From: Phycisphaerales bacterium UBA2396
GTDB lineage: Bacteria > Planctomycetota > Phycisphaerae > Phycisphaerales > UBA1924
DNA: 11,659 nucleotides
Assembly: GCA_002343325.1 (NCBI GenBank)
Contig: DDSG01000152.1
Location: forward strand, 738 to 12,396
Reading direction: 5' to 3'
Positions within the stretch are counted from its first letter, which is position 1, and every line of letters begins with the position of its first letter. Below are positions 1 to 6,675 of this stretch, one piece after another. Below the pieces are notes generated by a model. That model was not told the origin of the DNA. It did no database searches and saw only the letters and a program-made list of their open reading frames with translations. A program made the position numbers and the translations under genes.

Positions 1-642
1 GGGGTCGCCTCAGGTTTGTGGCGCCCCGACGCCATGCCCGACACCGTCGCCATGATTCTCGACGCCGGTCCGCCCCGCTACGGTCGGCCATCCGCGCGGA
101 TCGAGCTGCTCCCAGACCCGCCCTGGTACCGGGCCCATCCCGGCGGCGTGGTCGAGCCCCGCACCGTCGACCGCCGGGCCCGCCGACGCCTGCTGTTCGT
201 CTGCACCGGGAACACCTGCCGAAGCCCCATGGCCGAGGCCATCGCCCGCGCTCTGCTCGCCGAGCGGGGCGGGCTTGTCGGCGGTATCCCCACCGACGTC
301 GCGTCCGCCGGGACCTCCGCGATGGAGGGCGATATGTCCAGCCCGGAGAACGACGCCGCACTCGCCTCGGTTGGGGTGCCCCCGTCTTCGCACCGGGCCC
401 GACACCTCACCCGCACCATGCTGGCCGACGCCGACCTTGTCTATACGATGACCCGCCAGCACGCCCGTGCCGCCCAGTCCCTGGGCTCGGACGCCCGCAT
501 CGAGACGCTCGATCCGGACGGGCACGACGTGCCGGACCCCATCGGGCAGGGGTTGCCCGTGTACGAAGCCACCGCACGCCGCCTGAGAGATCTCATCCAG
601 GCCCGCCTGCGGCAACTGGACCAGAGCGGAGAAGCCCCTTGA
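1..642 (+). CDS. Sua5/YrdC C-terminus fused to YwlE-like low-molecular-weight phosphatase (5' partial)
   Basis: The reading frame is open from the first base, so the gene starts upstream of the window. The first ~55 codons resemble the end of a Sua5/YrdC/YwlC threonylcarbamoyl-AMP synthase domain: ILDAGPPRYGRPSARIEL, then YRAHPGGV, matching the family's DGGP...ST...RPGG pattern. From about codon 64 a low-molecular-weight phosphatase domain follows, with the P-loop CTGNTCRS (nucleophile Cys codon 68, Arg codon 74) and the general-acid loop VPDPIG (Asp codon 179). The fifth P-loop residue is Thr, as in Bacillus YwlE, where Thr11 gives specificity for phosphoarginine; tyrosine phosphatases usually carry Ile there (CxGNICR). 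I infer a protein with two activities: N6-threonylcarbamoyladenosine (t6A) tRNA modification and protein-arginine (or -tyrosine) dephosphorylation. A separate phosphatase starting at GTG 148 (164 aa) is possible but has no clear Shine-Dalgarno. The stop codon overlaps the rpiB start. Confidence 0.85.
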   Translation, partial: GVASGLWRPDAMPDTVAMILDAGPPRYGRPSARIELLPDPPWYRAHPGGVVEPRTVDRRARRRLLFVCTGNTCRSPMAEAIARALLAERGGLVGGIPTDVASAGTSAMEGDMSSPENDAALASVGVPPSSHRARHLTRTMLADADLVYTMTRQHARAAQSLGSDARIETLDPDGHDVPDPIGQGLPVYEATARRLRDLIQARLRQLDQSGEAP

Positions 643-1103
643 ACATCGCCCTGAGCGCCGATCACCGCGGTTCCGCATCCATCCGCGCCCTGAGCGAAAA
701 GCTCGCCCGCGAAGGCCACACCACCACCGTGCTCGGCGACTGCTCCGGGCAGGCCTGCGACTACCCCGAGCCCGCCTACGCCGTTGCCAAAGCCGTCGCC
801 GAAGGACGATTCGAGATCGGCATCCTGATCTGTGGCACGGGGATCGGCATGTCGATCGCCGCCAACAAGATCAAGGGCGTTCGCGCCGCTGTCGCTCACG
901 ACGAAATCGCCGCCGAACTCTCCCGCTCGCACAACAACGCCAACGTGCTGTGCATGTCCGCCGACCTGCTGGGCCAGCGCCTCATCGAGAAGATCGCCGA
1001 GAGCTTCCTCAAAACCGAGTTCGAGGGCGGACGCCACAGCCGACGCCTCCGCAAAATCGCCGCCATCGAGAACGGCCAGGACCCGGCGAGCGTGCACGAC
1101 TGA
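639..1103 (+). CDS. rpiB: Ribose-5-phosphate isomerase B
   Basis: This 154-aa protein interconverts ribose 5-phosphate and ribulose 5-phosphate in the non-oxidative pentose phosphate pathway, in the cytoplasm. Visible RpiB landmarks are SADHRG at residues 6-11, the CGTGIG motif with catalytic Cys65 and Thr67, HNNANVL with His98, and the phosphate-binding EGGRHSRR around Arg132-His133. Length matches the family (about 150 aa). I chose the TTG at 639 because a good Shine-Dalgarno, GGAGAAG (628-634), lies just upstream and the protein then begins exactly at the conserved first beta strand (NIALSADH). The TTG overlaps the upstream TGA stop as TTGA, so translation is probably coupled to the phosphatase gene. 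An open frame continues upstream, but it is only the +3 shadow of the preceding gene. Sugar-phosphate isomerases of the LacA/LacB type share the fold, so a role on another pentose or hexose phosphate is not excluded. Confidence 0.93.
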   Translation: MNIALSADHRGSASIRALSEKLAREGHTTTVLGDCSGQACDYPEPAYAVAKAVAEGRFEIGILICGTGIGMSIAANKIKGVRAAVAHDEIAAELSRSHNNANVLCMSADLLGQRLIEKIAESFLKTEFEGGRHSRRLRKIAAIENGQDPASVHD

Positions 1104-1212
1104 CCCACATCTGAACCGTCAATGGGCTTTTCCCCGGGGCCTCGCAAGGCGAGTTCCGAGGTGGTGCTTTGCGCTCGGAGTTCCGATCGGGAGCCGCGCG
1201 GGAATGAAGGAG

Positions 1213-1253
1213 GAAAAAAACAACCGGCCGACCCGTGAGGGTCGGCCGGTGTT
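1213..1253 (-). terminator. Intrinsic terminator of the porin gene
   Basis: A perfect 12-bp inverted repeat, ACCGGCCGACCC (1223-1234) and GGGTCGGCCGGT (1239-1250), has a four-base loop. Read on the minus strand, the hairpin is followed by TTG and a run of seven T (1220-1214). This is the classic rho-independent layout, placed about 40 bases past the porin stop codon. There is no T run on the plus-strand side, so it should act mainly on the porin transcript. Confidence 0.9.
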
Positions 1254-1266
1254 GAGATCACAGAGA

Positions 1267-1282
1267 GACGGCTTCAGCCGTC
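1267..1282 (-). other. Small hairpin just after the porin stop codon
   Basis: GACGGCT (1267-1273) and AGCCGTC (1276-1282) form a perfect inverted repeat eight bases beyond the porin stop. It lacks its own T run. Together with the larger terminator hairpin it gives two successive stems in the porin 3' untranslated region, which may protect the mRNA from 3' exonucleases. That role is inferred from position only. Confidence 0.5.
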
Positions 1283-1289
1283 CAGGTCT

Positions 1290-2582
1290 TTAGAAGAGGA
1301 CCTGGAACTGGAGCTGGAGGCCGAACTCGCCCGAGTCGATGTCGCCGAGGATGGCGCCATCGGTGTAGGGCAGGGAGGGGGTCGAGCCGGGGACGTCGCT
1401 GCCGCCCGCACCCGAGGTCGGGATGACGGAGCGGAGGGCGTACGTGTCGTTCAGGCCGACGACGACGTCAGCGGTGAACTTCATGGTGTGCTTCTTGGGG
1501 ATGAGGTAGTAGTTCACACCGGCCGTGAGGAAGTGGAAGTTGCTGGGGTCGAGGTTGGCAGCGCCGTCGGCGTTGTCATCCGCGAAGATCGCGTCCCAAC
1601 GGACGAAACCTTCCCAGTTGTCGTTGAAGAAGAAGCCGCCCTGCAGGACCACGCCGAAGGCGTTGGTGGAATCCTCGGCCGAAGCGTCGGGGTCCATGTG
1701 GCTGCCGATGAGGGCGCCGAAGACGTTCCAGCCGTCACCCTCGATCTGAGCGTCGATGGTGTAGAGGAGGAACGAGCCCACGCCCGTGTTCAGCGTGCCG
1801 TCGGTGCCGTCACCGGTGTTCTGGCCGCCCTGGTACATGATCGCCGCGCCAACGACGCCGGCGTTGCCGTCGCCGCTGAAGCTCGTGAAGTCATCGAAGC
1901 GGGACCAGTCGCCGGCCCACTTGAAGTCCACGCGGCCGTTGATCGCCCAGTCAGACTCGCTGGAGCTGTTGAAGTCCGTGTTCGCCGAACGCCAGCCGTC
2001 GGAGAAGCCGACCATGGCGCGGAACGAATCAGACGCGTAGGCGAACTGCACGCCCTGGCTGCGCTCCTGGGCGAACACTTCGTTCGTCACCGAACGCTGG
2101 GCCGAGAGCTGGTACTGGTCGCTCACCGAGTCCTCGCGGAGCAGGGGGAGCTTGAACTGACCGGCCTTCATCGACCAGTTGTCGTTGAACTTGTACCCGA
2201 GGAACGCGTCGTCGAGACGGAACTCGCCGCCGTTGGTCGCGAAGTCGCCCTGGATGGCGTAGGACAGGTTGTTGTCCAGGTTGCCCTTCGCCCACAGCTT
2301 CGTCGAGCCGAGCGCGAAGCCGTGCGTGAAGTCGTCGTCCTTCGTGATCGTGTCAGCGCCCTTCGTCCCGTCGGAACGGAAGTTCGCCGTGTAGCGGAAC
2401 TGCACCAAGCCGCCCAGGTTCATGCCACCCGAGCCGCCCGACTGCAGGTTCGACCGGCTCTGCAGGCTGCCCATGCGCTCCGCATCGGCCGCACGGTCAT
2501 ACTGGCTGCTCTGGGCCAGGGCCGTCGTGCCCAGGCTGAGAGCAGCGCCCGCGAGCAACGCCACCATCTTGGTCTGCATCAT
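1290..2582 (-). CDS. Outer-membrane porin, OprO/OprP (phosphate-selective porin) family
   Basis: The 430-aa product has a clear Sec signal peptide, MMQTKMVALLAGAALSLG followed by TTALAQ, with cleavage expected after ALAQ or ALA. The mature part alternates short polar and aromatic segments typical of a beta barrel and ends in QFQVLF; a terminal Phe is the usual signal for BAM-mediated outer-membrane insertion. The stretch around WSMKAGQFKLPLLRED and the later SAQRS...VFAQERSQGVQ follow the pattern of the OprO/OprP porin family (PF07396). Start: ATG ATG at 2582 is preceded by Shine-Dalgarno AAGGAG (2589-2594), six bases away; an in-frame extension to 2840 has no signal peptide at its start and is rejected. 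The mature protein is rich in Asp and Asn and not in Lys, so phosphate selectivity is not shown by composition. Its divergence from phoBR supports a link to phosphate supply, but that is inference. Confidence 0.85.
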   Translation of the reverse strand: MMQTKMVALLAGAALSLGTTALAQSSQYDRAADAERMGSLQSRSNLQSGGSGGMNLGGLVQFRYTANFRSDGTKGADTITKDDDFTHGFALGSTKLWAKGNLDNNLSYAIQGDFATNGGEFRLDDAFLGYKFNDNWSMKAGQFKLPLLREDSVSDQYQLSAQRSVTNEVFAQERSQGVQFAYASDSFRAMVGFSDGWRSANTDFNSSSESDWAINGRVDFKWAGDWSRFDDFTSFSGDGNAGVVGAAIMYQGGQNTGDGTDGTLNTGVGSFLLYTIDAQIEGDGWNVFGALIGSHMDPDASAEDSTNAFGVVLQGGFFFNDNWEGFVRWDAIFADDNADGAANLDPSNFHFLTAGVNYYLIPKKHTMKFTADVVVGLNDTYALRSVIPTSGAGGSDVPGSTPSLPYTDGAILGDIDSGEFGLQLQFQVLF

Positions 2583-2744
2583 CTGAGACTCCTTTTTGAC
2601 CCGGGCCCGCCCTTGCGAACCCTTTCCTGTGAACCGATCCATGGTCCGACCACGAGGCCGGTCCCACTCATGGGCTTCATTCGCGCGACCGTCGGACTCC
2701 GCCGATGGATCGCTCCCGGTTACCGGTACCCGTCCGGGACGATG

Positions 2745-2773
2745 ACGATAGCCGTCCCGATTAGCGAGTGCAA
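2745..2773 (-). promoter_or_regulatory. Candidate sigma70-type promoter for the porin gene
   Basis: On the minus strand TTGCAC (2773-2768) and TATCGT (2750-2745) are separated by exactly 17 bases, which fits housekeeping promoter geometry. Matches to the consensus are modest (3/6 and 4/6). It would give a leader of roughly 155 nt before the ATG at 2582. Weak evidence in an unmapped organism. Confidence 0.25.
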
Positions 2774-2922
2774 ACTCCCACAACCTGTTTTTCGGCTCAC
2801 CCACCTCGCACAACACACATTTCCAAGAACTTGCGGCCATTCTCAGGGGGTTTCCCTAGGTCTTCCGCGCAACTTTAACCCTCCCTGAACCCCGCCCAGA
2901 GGCTCCCCAACGCCCCTTCCGC

Positions 2923-2928
2923 TACCAT
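2923..2928 (+). promoter_or_regulatory. Possible -10 box (TACCAT) upstream of phoB
   Basis: TACCAT in the context CCTTCCGCTACCAT closely resembles the sequence just before phoR (CCTCCGCGTACCAT). It fits the TANNNT form of -10 elements in GC-rich genomes and would yield a leader of about 65 nt before the ATG at 3001. A closer alternative is the A/T-rich TAATTAT at 2968-2974. Neither has an obvious -35 partner. Confidence 0.3.
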
Positions 2929-3000
2929 TCCCCCACACAGCACCGCATCGTCCACCATCGTCATACCTAATTATCAGACAAGAAGTTACGACTAACCAAC

Positions 3001-3720
<720 letters not shown>

Positions 3721-3736
3721 TCGCCCCGCCTCCGCG

Positions 3737-3742
3737 TACCAT
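3737..3742 (+). promoter_or_regulatory. TACCAT box immediately upstream of phoR
   Basis: TACCAT lies six bases (CGCGCC) before the GTG start of phoR. As a -10 element it would start transcription at or next to the start codon, giving a leaderless mRNA. That would explain why no Shine-Dalgarno is seen there. phoR may thus have its own promoter besides read-through from phoB. Confidence 0.4.
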
Positions 3743-3748
3743 CGCGCC

Positions 3749-5101
3749 GTGCACGAATCGTCCTTCAACCCGAGGCTGATCACGCCCGTCGTTCTCGCCG
3801 CCGGCGCGGGGCTTCTCGCGTCGCTGCTCTCCTCGCCCCCGTGGGGCGTCGCCGCCGCCGCACTCACCGCGGGCCTCGTCTGCGTCTGGGCTCTGTCCGG
3901 CGCGGAGCATCACCAGCGCGTGCTGATCGCCCTTCGCGATCGCAGCCGCGCGATCGCCCGCCGCGACGCCCCCAGCGACGAACACCCGGAAGAAGCGATC
4001 CACGCCGACCTTGCCGCCATCGAGTCGCAGCAGGAGTCCGAACGCTCACGCCGGACGCTCTGGCTCGCGCTGCCCGAGGCCGTCGCCCAGCCGATCCTCG
4101 CCATCGACTCGGACGGGCACATCGCCGCGTTTAACACCGAGGCCGCCGGGCTCTTCGCCGGGCGCGATCTGCTCGGGCAGCACATCGAATCGCTCTTCAC
4201 GCACATGGACGCCATCGACGCCTGGCGGGCCGCCTCGTCGGGTCAGGACGCCACCGCCCGCCTCCGCCTGATCATCGCCGGCAAGCCCCGCCTGTTCGAT
4301 CTCTTCGCGCGTCCGTGGGGTCGCTCCGAGGCCGCCGCTGAGGCCCCGGGACGTGCCGTGCTCACCCTCCGCGACGTCGGGCAGGCCGCCCACGCCTCCC
4401 GCCTCACGACCGACTTTGTTGCCAACGCCAGCCACGAGCTGCGCACGCCGCTCGCCGCGATCAAGGGCGCGGTCGAGACGCTCGAAGGCGGCGCCCAGGA
4501 CGATCCGCCGATCCGCCATCGCTTCATCCGCATGATCGGCGAGAACGTCGATCGCCTCGAAGACCTCACCCGCGACCTGCTGGACCTCAGCCGCCTCGAA
4601 GGGCAGAACGCCGCCGTCCAGGAGTCCGACTTTGACCTTGCCGACTGCCTCCGCGCCTCGGCCGCGGGCTTCGACGCCCCCTGCGCCGAGCGAGGGCTCA
4701 CCATCGAGATCGCCTGCGACCCGCGCGTCGCCCGAGTCCGCACCGACAAACGCCTGCTCGAGCTGATCGTCCGCAATCTTGTCGAAAACGCCACCAAGTT
4801 CGCCCGCGATCACACGCCCATCCGCATCTCCGCCCTGCCCGCCGAGGAAGGGCTCGTCATCGCCGTCGCAGATCAGGGCATCGGCATCCCCCTCGACCAG
4901 CAGTCGCGAATTTTCGAACGCTTCTATCAGGTCGACGAAGCACGCTCGGGGCTCACCAAGGCCAAGGGCTCCGGGCTCGGGCTCGCCATCGTTCAGCAGG
5001 CCGTTGACGCCCTCGGCGGGCGCATCCGCGTCGACTCTGTCTGGAAGCAGGGCACCACGATGTCGGTCGTTCTGCCACCCCGAGCCGTGATCCAGGGCTA
5101 A
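3749..5101 (+). CDS. phoR: PhoR-type sensor histidine kinase
   Basis: The 450-aa membrane kinase should phosphorylate the regulator encoded 28 bp upstream. Order of parts: two N-terminal membrane segments (residues about 9-29 and 32-50) joined by a very short loop, a linker, a PAS-like domain (about 103-205), a HisKA dimerisation domain with phospho-accepting His229 in ASHELRTPLAAIKG, and a HATPase_c domain with N box NLVENATKF (343-351), G1 DQGIGIP, F box IFERFYQVD and G2 GSGLGLAIV. All catalytic boxes are intact. There is no periplasmic sensor domain, as in PhoR kinases that sense through the Pst transporter and PhoU. Start: GTG 3749 gives the N-terminus MHESSFNP just before the first membrane helix; an ATG at 3659 in frame would overlap phoB by 62 bases and add a non-conserved, Pro-rich stretch. 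Its TAA stop overlaps the stop of the convergent lipoprotein gene. Confidence 0.85.
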   Translation: MHESSFNPRLITPVVLAAGAGLLASLLSSPPWGVAAAALTAGLVCVWALSGAEHHQRVLIALRDRSRAIARRDAPSDEHPEEAIHADLAAIESQQESERSRRTLWLALPEAVAQPILAIDSDGHIAAFNTEAAGLFAGRDLLGQHIESLFTHMDAIDAWRAASSGQDATARLRLIIAGKPRLFDLFARPWGRSEAAAEAPGRAVLTLRDVGQAAHASRLTTDFVANASHELRTPLAAIKGAVETLEGGAQDDPPIRHRFIRMIGENVDRLEDLTRDLLDLSRLEGQNAAVQESDFDLADCLRASAAGFDAPCAERGLTIEIACDPRVARVRTDKRLLELIVRNLVENATKFARDHTPIRISALPAEEGLVIAVADQGIGIPLDQQSRIFERFYQVDEARSGLTKAKGSGLGLAIVQQAVDALGGRIRVDSVWKQGTTMSVVLPPRAVIQG

Positions 5102-5526
5102 CCCCCGAGCGGTGCCACGTCCACCCCGGCCAGCTCCCCAAGCCGCCGCAGCACACCTTCGACCACCCGGCGCTCCGTTTCCGGCACGCGGAATGGCTCC
5201 CCGCGAACCCGCACCGTGAGCCGCACCGACCCTCTCTCCACACCCTCGCCCCGCTCAACCCGGATCTCAAACCGCCGGTCCAGCAGATCGACCGCGTCGA
5301 CTTCGACCACCCCGGGCGTCGGGCTTCGCGAGTCCTCCGACGTCAGGTACGCGTCCCCAAGGCCGATCGCCAACGCCGCTCCCACATCGTCCCAATCCCC
5401 GATCCCAACGCCCGTCGTCCATTCGTTCGGATCTTGATCGGTATTGGTCTTGGGGAATGAGGCCCCACACCCGCCGATACAGAGCATCGCAAGGAGGCAC
5501 AGGGTGATTGCGGGCCGAAGACGCAT
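5098..5526 (-). CDS. Small putative lipoprotein, function unknown
   Basis: The 142-aa product begins with a lipoprotein signal: two Arg, a hydrophobic stretch AITLCLLAMLCIG, and Cys20 within IGGC, a slightly loose lipobox. The mature part starts with a Ser/Thr/Asn/Asp-rich segment (about 22-40), then GIGDWDDVGAALAIGLGDAYL, and ends in an Arg/Glu/Val-rich region (about 75-142) that looks like alternating beta strands followed by a helix (TERRVVEGVLRRLGELAG). I do not recognise the family. It should be membrane-anchored on the periplasmic side. The ATG at 5526 is chosen because the signal peptide begins there; there is no Shine-Dalgarno, but a TATCCT box lies six bases upstream. The stop TAG shares two bases with the phoR stop in the tetranucleotide CTAA. 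The same frame stays open far upstream, but that part is antisense to phoH and the HD gene and is not coding. Confidence 0.7.
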   Translation of the reverse strand: MRLRPAITLCLLAMLCIGGCGASFPKTNTDQDPNEWTTGVGIGDWDDVGAALAIGLGDAYLTSEDSRSPTPGVVEVDAVDLLDRRFEIRVERGEGVERGSVRLTVRVRGEPFRVPETERRVVEGVLRRLGELAGVDVAPLGG

Positions 5527-5532
5527 CCCGGC

Positions 5533-5538
5533 AGGATA
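5533..5538 (-). promoter_or_regulatory. TATCCT box immediately upstream of the lipoprotein gene
   Basis: On the minus strand TATCCT is followed by six bases (GCCGGG) and then the ATG at 5526. It has the TANNNT form of a -10 element and its position predicts a leaderless transcript, the same arrangement as before phoR and the antiporter gene. Confidence 0.4.
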
Positions 5539-5540
5539 TC

Positions 5541-5594
5541 GCCCGCCGTACCCCGCCGGGTCTCTTCTATAGACTTCCCTCCGTCGCGGCGGGC
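5541..5594. promoter_or_regulatory. Divergent promoter region with an inverted repeat before phoH
   Basis: Between the lipoprotein gene and phoH, GCCCGCCG (5541-5548) and its perfect complement CGGCGGGC (5587-5594) flank an A/T-containing TATAGACT (5568-5575) that could serve as the phoH -10 region. An 8-bp repeat can arise by chance in GC-rich DNA, so an operator role is only suggested by its position. Confidence 0.3.
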
Positions 5595-5643
5595 AGTCCT
5601 GATGGTGGTGGGGCCCACCGTCGACGAAAGGAGTGGCACGGGT

Positions 5644-6672
5644 TTGGAGATCACGGTTCGAATTCCATCCGGTGCGGAGCGGGTGGGGGTGTTGGGCGCG
5701 GGCGAGCGCAACCTCAAGATGATCCGGGAGGCCCTGGGCGTGGACGTTCTGTCCCGCGAGGGCACCGTCGTCGTTCGCGGCGAGCGCGAGGGCGTCTCTG
5801 CCGCCCAGCGCGTGCTGCAGCGTCTGGGCGCCGCCGCCCGCCAACATCGACCGCTCTCCCGCCGCGAAGTGCTCGGGTGCATTACCGACGAGTCCTCGGC
5901 CTTGGAGACCAAGGCGGCAGTGGGGGAGCACCCCGACCAGCACGATGACCACGACGCTTCCGACGCGATCCACCACGAACCCTCCGACGAGCATGCGCCC
6001 GGCGCGTGGGACGGCCGGCTCGATGTCTACGTCCGCGGTCGGCCCATCCGCGCTAAGACCACCAACCAGGACCTCTACATCCGCGCCATCCGCGACCACG
6101 ATCTGGTCTTCTCGATCGGGCCCGCCGGCACCGGCAAGACCTATCTCGCCGTCGCCGCCGCTGTCCACCTCCTGAAGACCGATCGCGCCGCCCGCCTCAT
6201 CCTCGTCCGCCCGGCCGTCGAGGCCGGCGAGAAGCTCGGCTTCCTCCCGGGCGACCTCGAAGCCAAGGTCAACCCCTACCTGCGTCCGCTCTTCGACGCC
6301 CTCCACGACATGATGGAATACAGCACGATCCGCCGCTTCATGGACAGCGACGTGGTCGAGGTGGTTCCCCTCGCCTTCATGCGCGGCCGCACGCTCAACA
6401 ACGCGGTCATCATCCTCGACGAGGCCCAGAACACCACCCGCGCCCAGATGAAGATGTTCCTCACCCGCATGGGCCACGGGAGCAAGATGATCGTCACCGG
6501 CGACACCACGCAGATCGACCTGCCCGACCCCAACGACAGCGGGCTCATCGACGCCGTCCGAAGGCTCGCCAAGACCCCCGGCGTCGGGTTCGTCGCCCTC
6601 GACCGCTCCGACGTCGTGAGGCACCCCCTCGTGCAACGCGTGATCGACGCCTACGGCGAGGAGGGACGCTGA
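5644..6672 (+). CDS. phoH: PhoH family ATPase
   Basis: The 342-aa protein joins an N-terminal KH-like region (residues about 1-62, containing GERNLKMIREALGV) to a PhoH-type P-loop ATPase domain (about 125-335). Walker A is GPAGTGKT (159-166) and Walker B is VIILDEAQNTT with Asp259-Glu260; the family motifs LVRPAVEAGEKLGFLPGD and VTGDTTQIDLP are intact. PhoH proteins of this class are cytoplasmic ATPases linked to RNA and ribosome metabolism and usually work with YbeY; a link to phosphate starvation is not general. Residues 95-117 form an unusual linker with six His, six Asp and three Glu. Start: TTG 5644 follows AAAGGAG (5627-5633) at ten bases and begins directly at the first KH-like strand; the alternative ATG at 5602 adds 14 residues but lacks a Shine-Dalgarno. 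The HD phosphodiesterase gene follows three bases after the stop. Confidence 0.92.
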   Translation: MEITVRIPSGAERVGVLGAGERNLKMIREALGVDVLSREGTVVVRGEREGVSAAQRVLQRLGAAARQHRPLSRREVLGCITDESSALETKAAVGEHPDQHDDHDASDAIHHEPSDEHAPGAWDGRLDVYVRGRPIRAKTTNQDLYIRAIRDHDLVFSIGPAGTGKTYLAVAAAVHLLKTDRAARLILVRPAVEAGEKLGFLPGDLEAKVNPYLRPLFDALHDMMEYSTIRRFMDSDVVEVVPLAFMRGRTLNNAVIILDEAQNTTRAQMKMFLTRMGHGSKMIVTGDTTQIDLPDPNDSGLIDAVRRLAKTPGVGFVALDRSDVVRHPLVQRVIDAYGEEGR

Positions 6673-6675
6673 CCC

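Larger units (their letters stand above)
2583..3000. promoter_or_regulatory. Divergent control region between the porin gene and phoB
   Basis: These 418 bases separate divergent genes and should hold both promoters. The half nearest phoB (about 2840-3000) is visibly richer in A/T than the surrounding coding DNA. I see no convincing tandem Pho box: GTCATA at 2959-2964 and ATCA at 2973-2976 recall half-sites, but their TCA cores are 13 bases apart instead of the 11 expected for the Escherichia coli consensus. phoB lacks a strong Shine-Dalgarno; AAGAAG (2980-2985) lies 15 bases before the ATG. The open frame crossing 2583-2840 on the minus strand is treated as untranslated leader. Confidence 0.6.

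Noticed and set aside
1104..1212. Search for a plus-strand terminator or small gene after rpiB
   Set aside because: Only a short CTCGC/GCGAG stem is present, with no T run, and no small ORF with a ribosome site was seen.
2583..2840. N-terminal extension of the porin reading frame to an ATG at 2840
   Set aside because: It would bury the signal peptide about 86 residues inside the protein, and the ATG at 2582 has a strong Shine-Dalgarno.
1488..2888. Plus-strand open frame of 466 codons opposite the porin gene
   Set aside because: The sequence is Val/Glu/Arg-rich with no domain, and the opposite strand has a signal peptide, Shine-Dalgarno, porin motifs and terminator.
2957..2980. Possible Pho box upstream of phoB
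   Set aside because: The TCA cores of the two half-sites are 13 bases apart and the second is poorly matched, so it does not meet the 11-base direct-repeat pattern.
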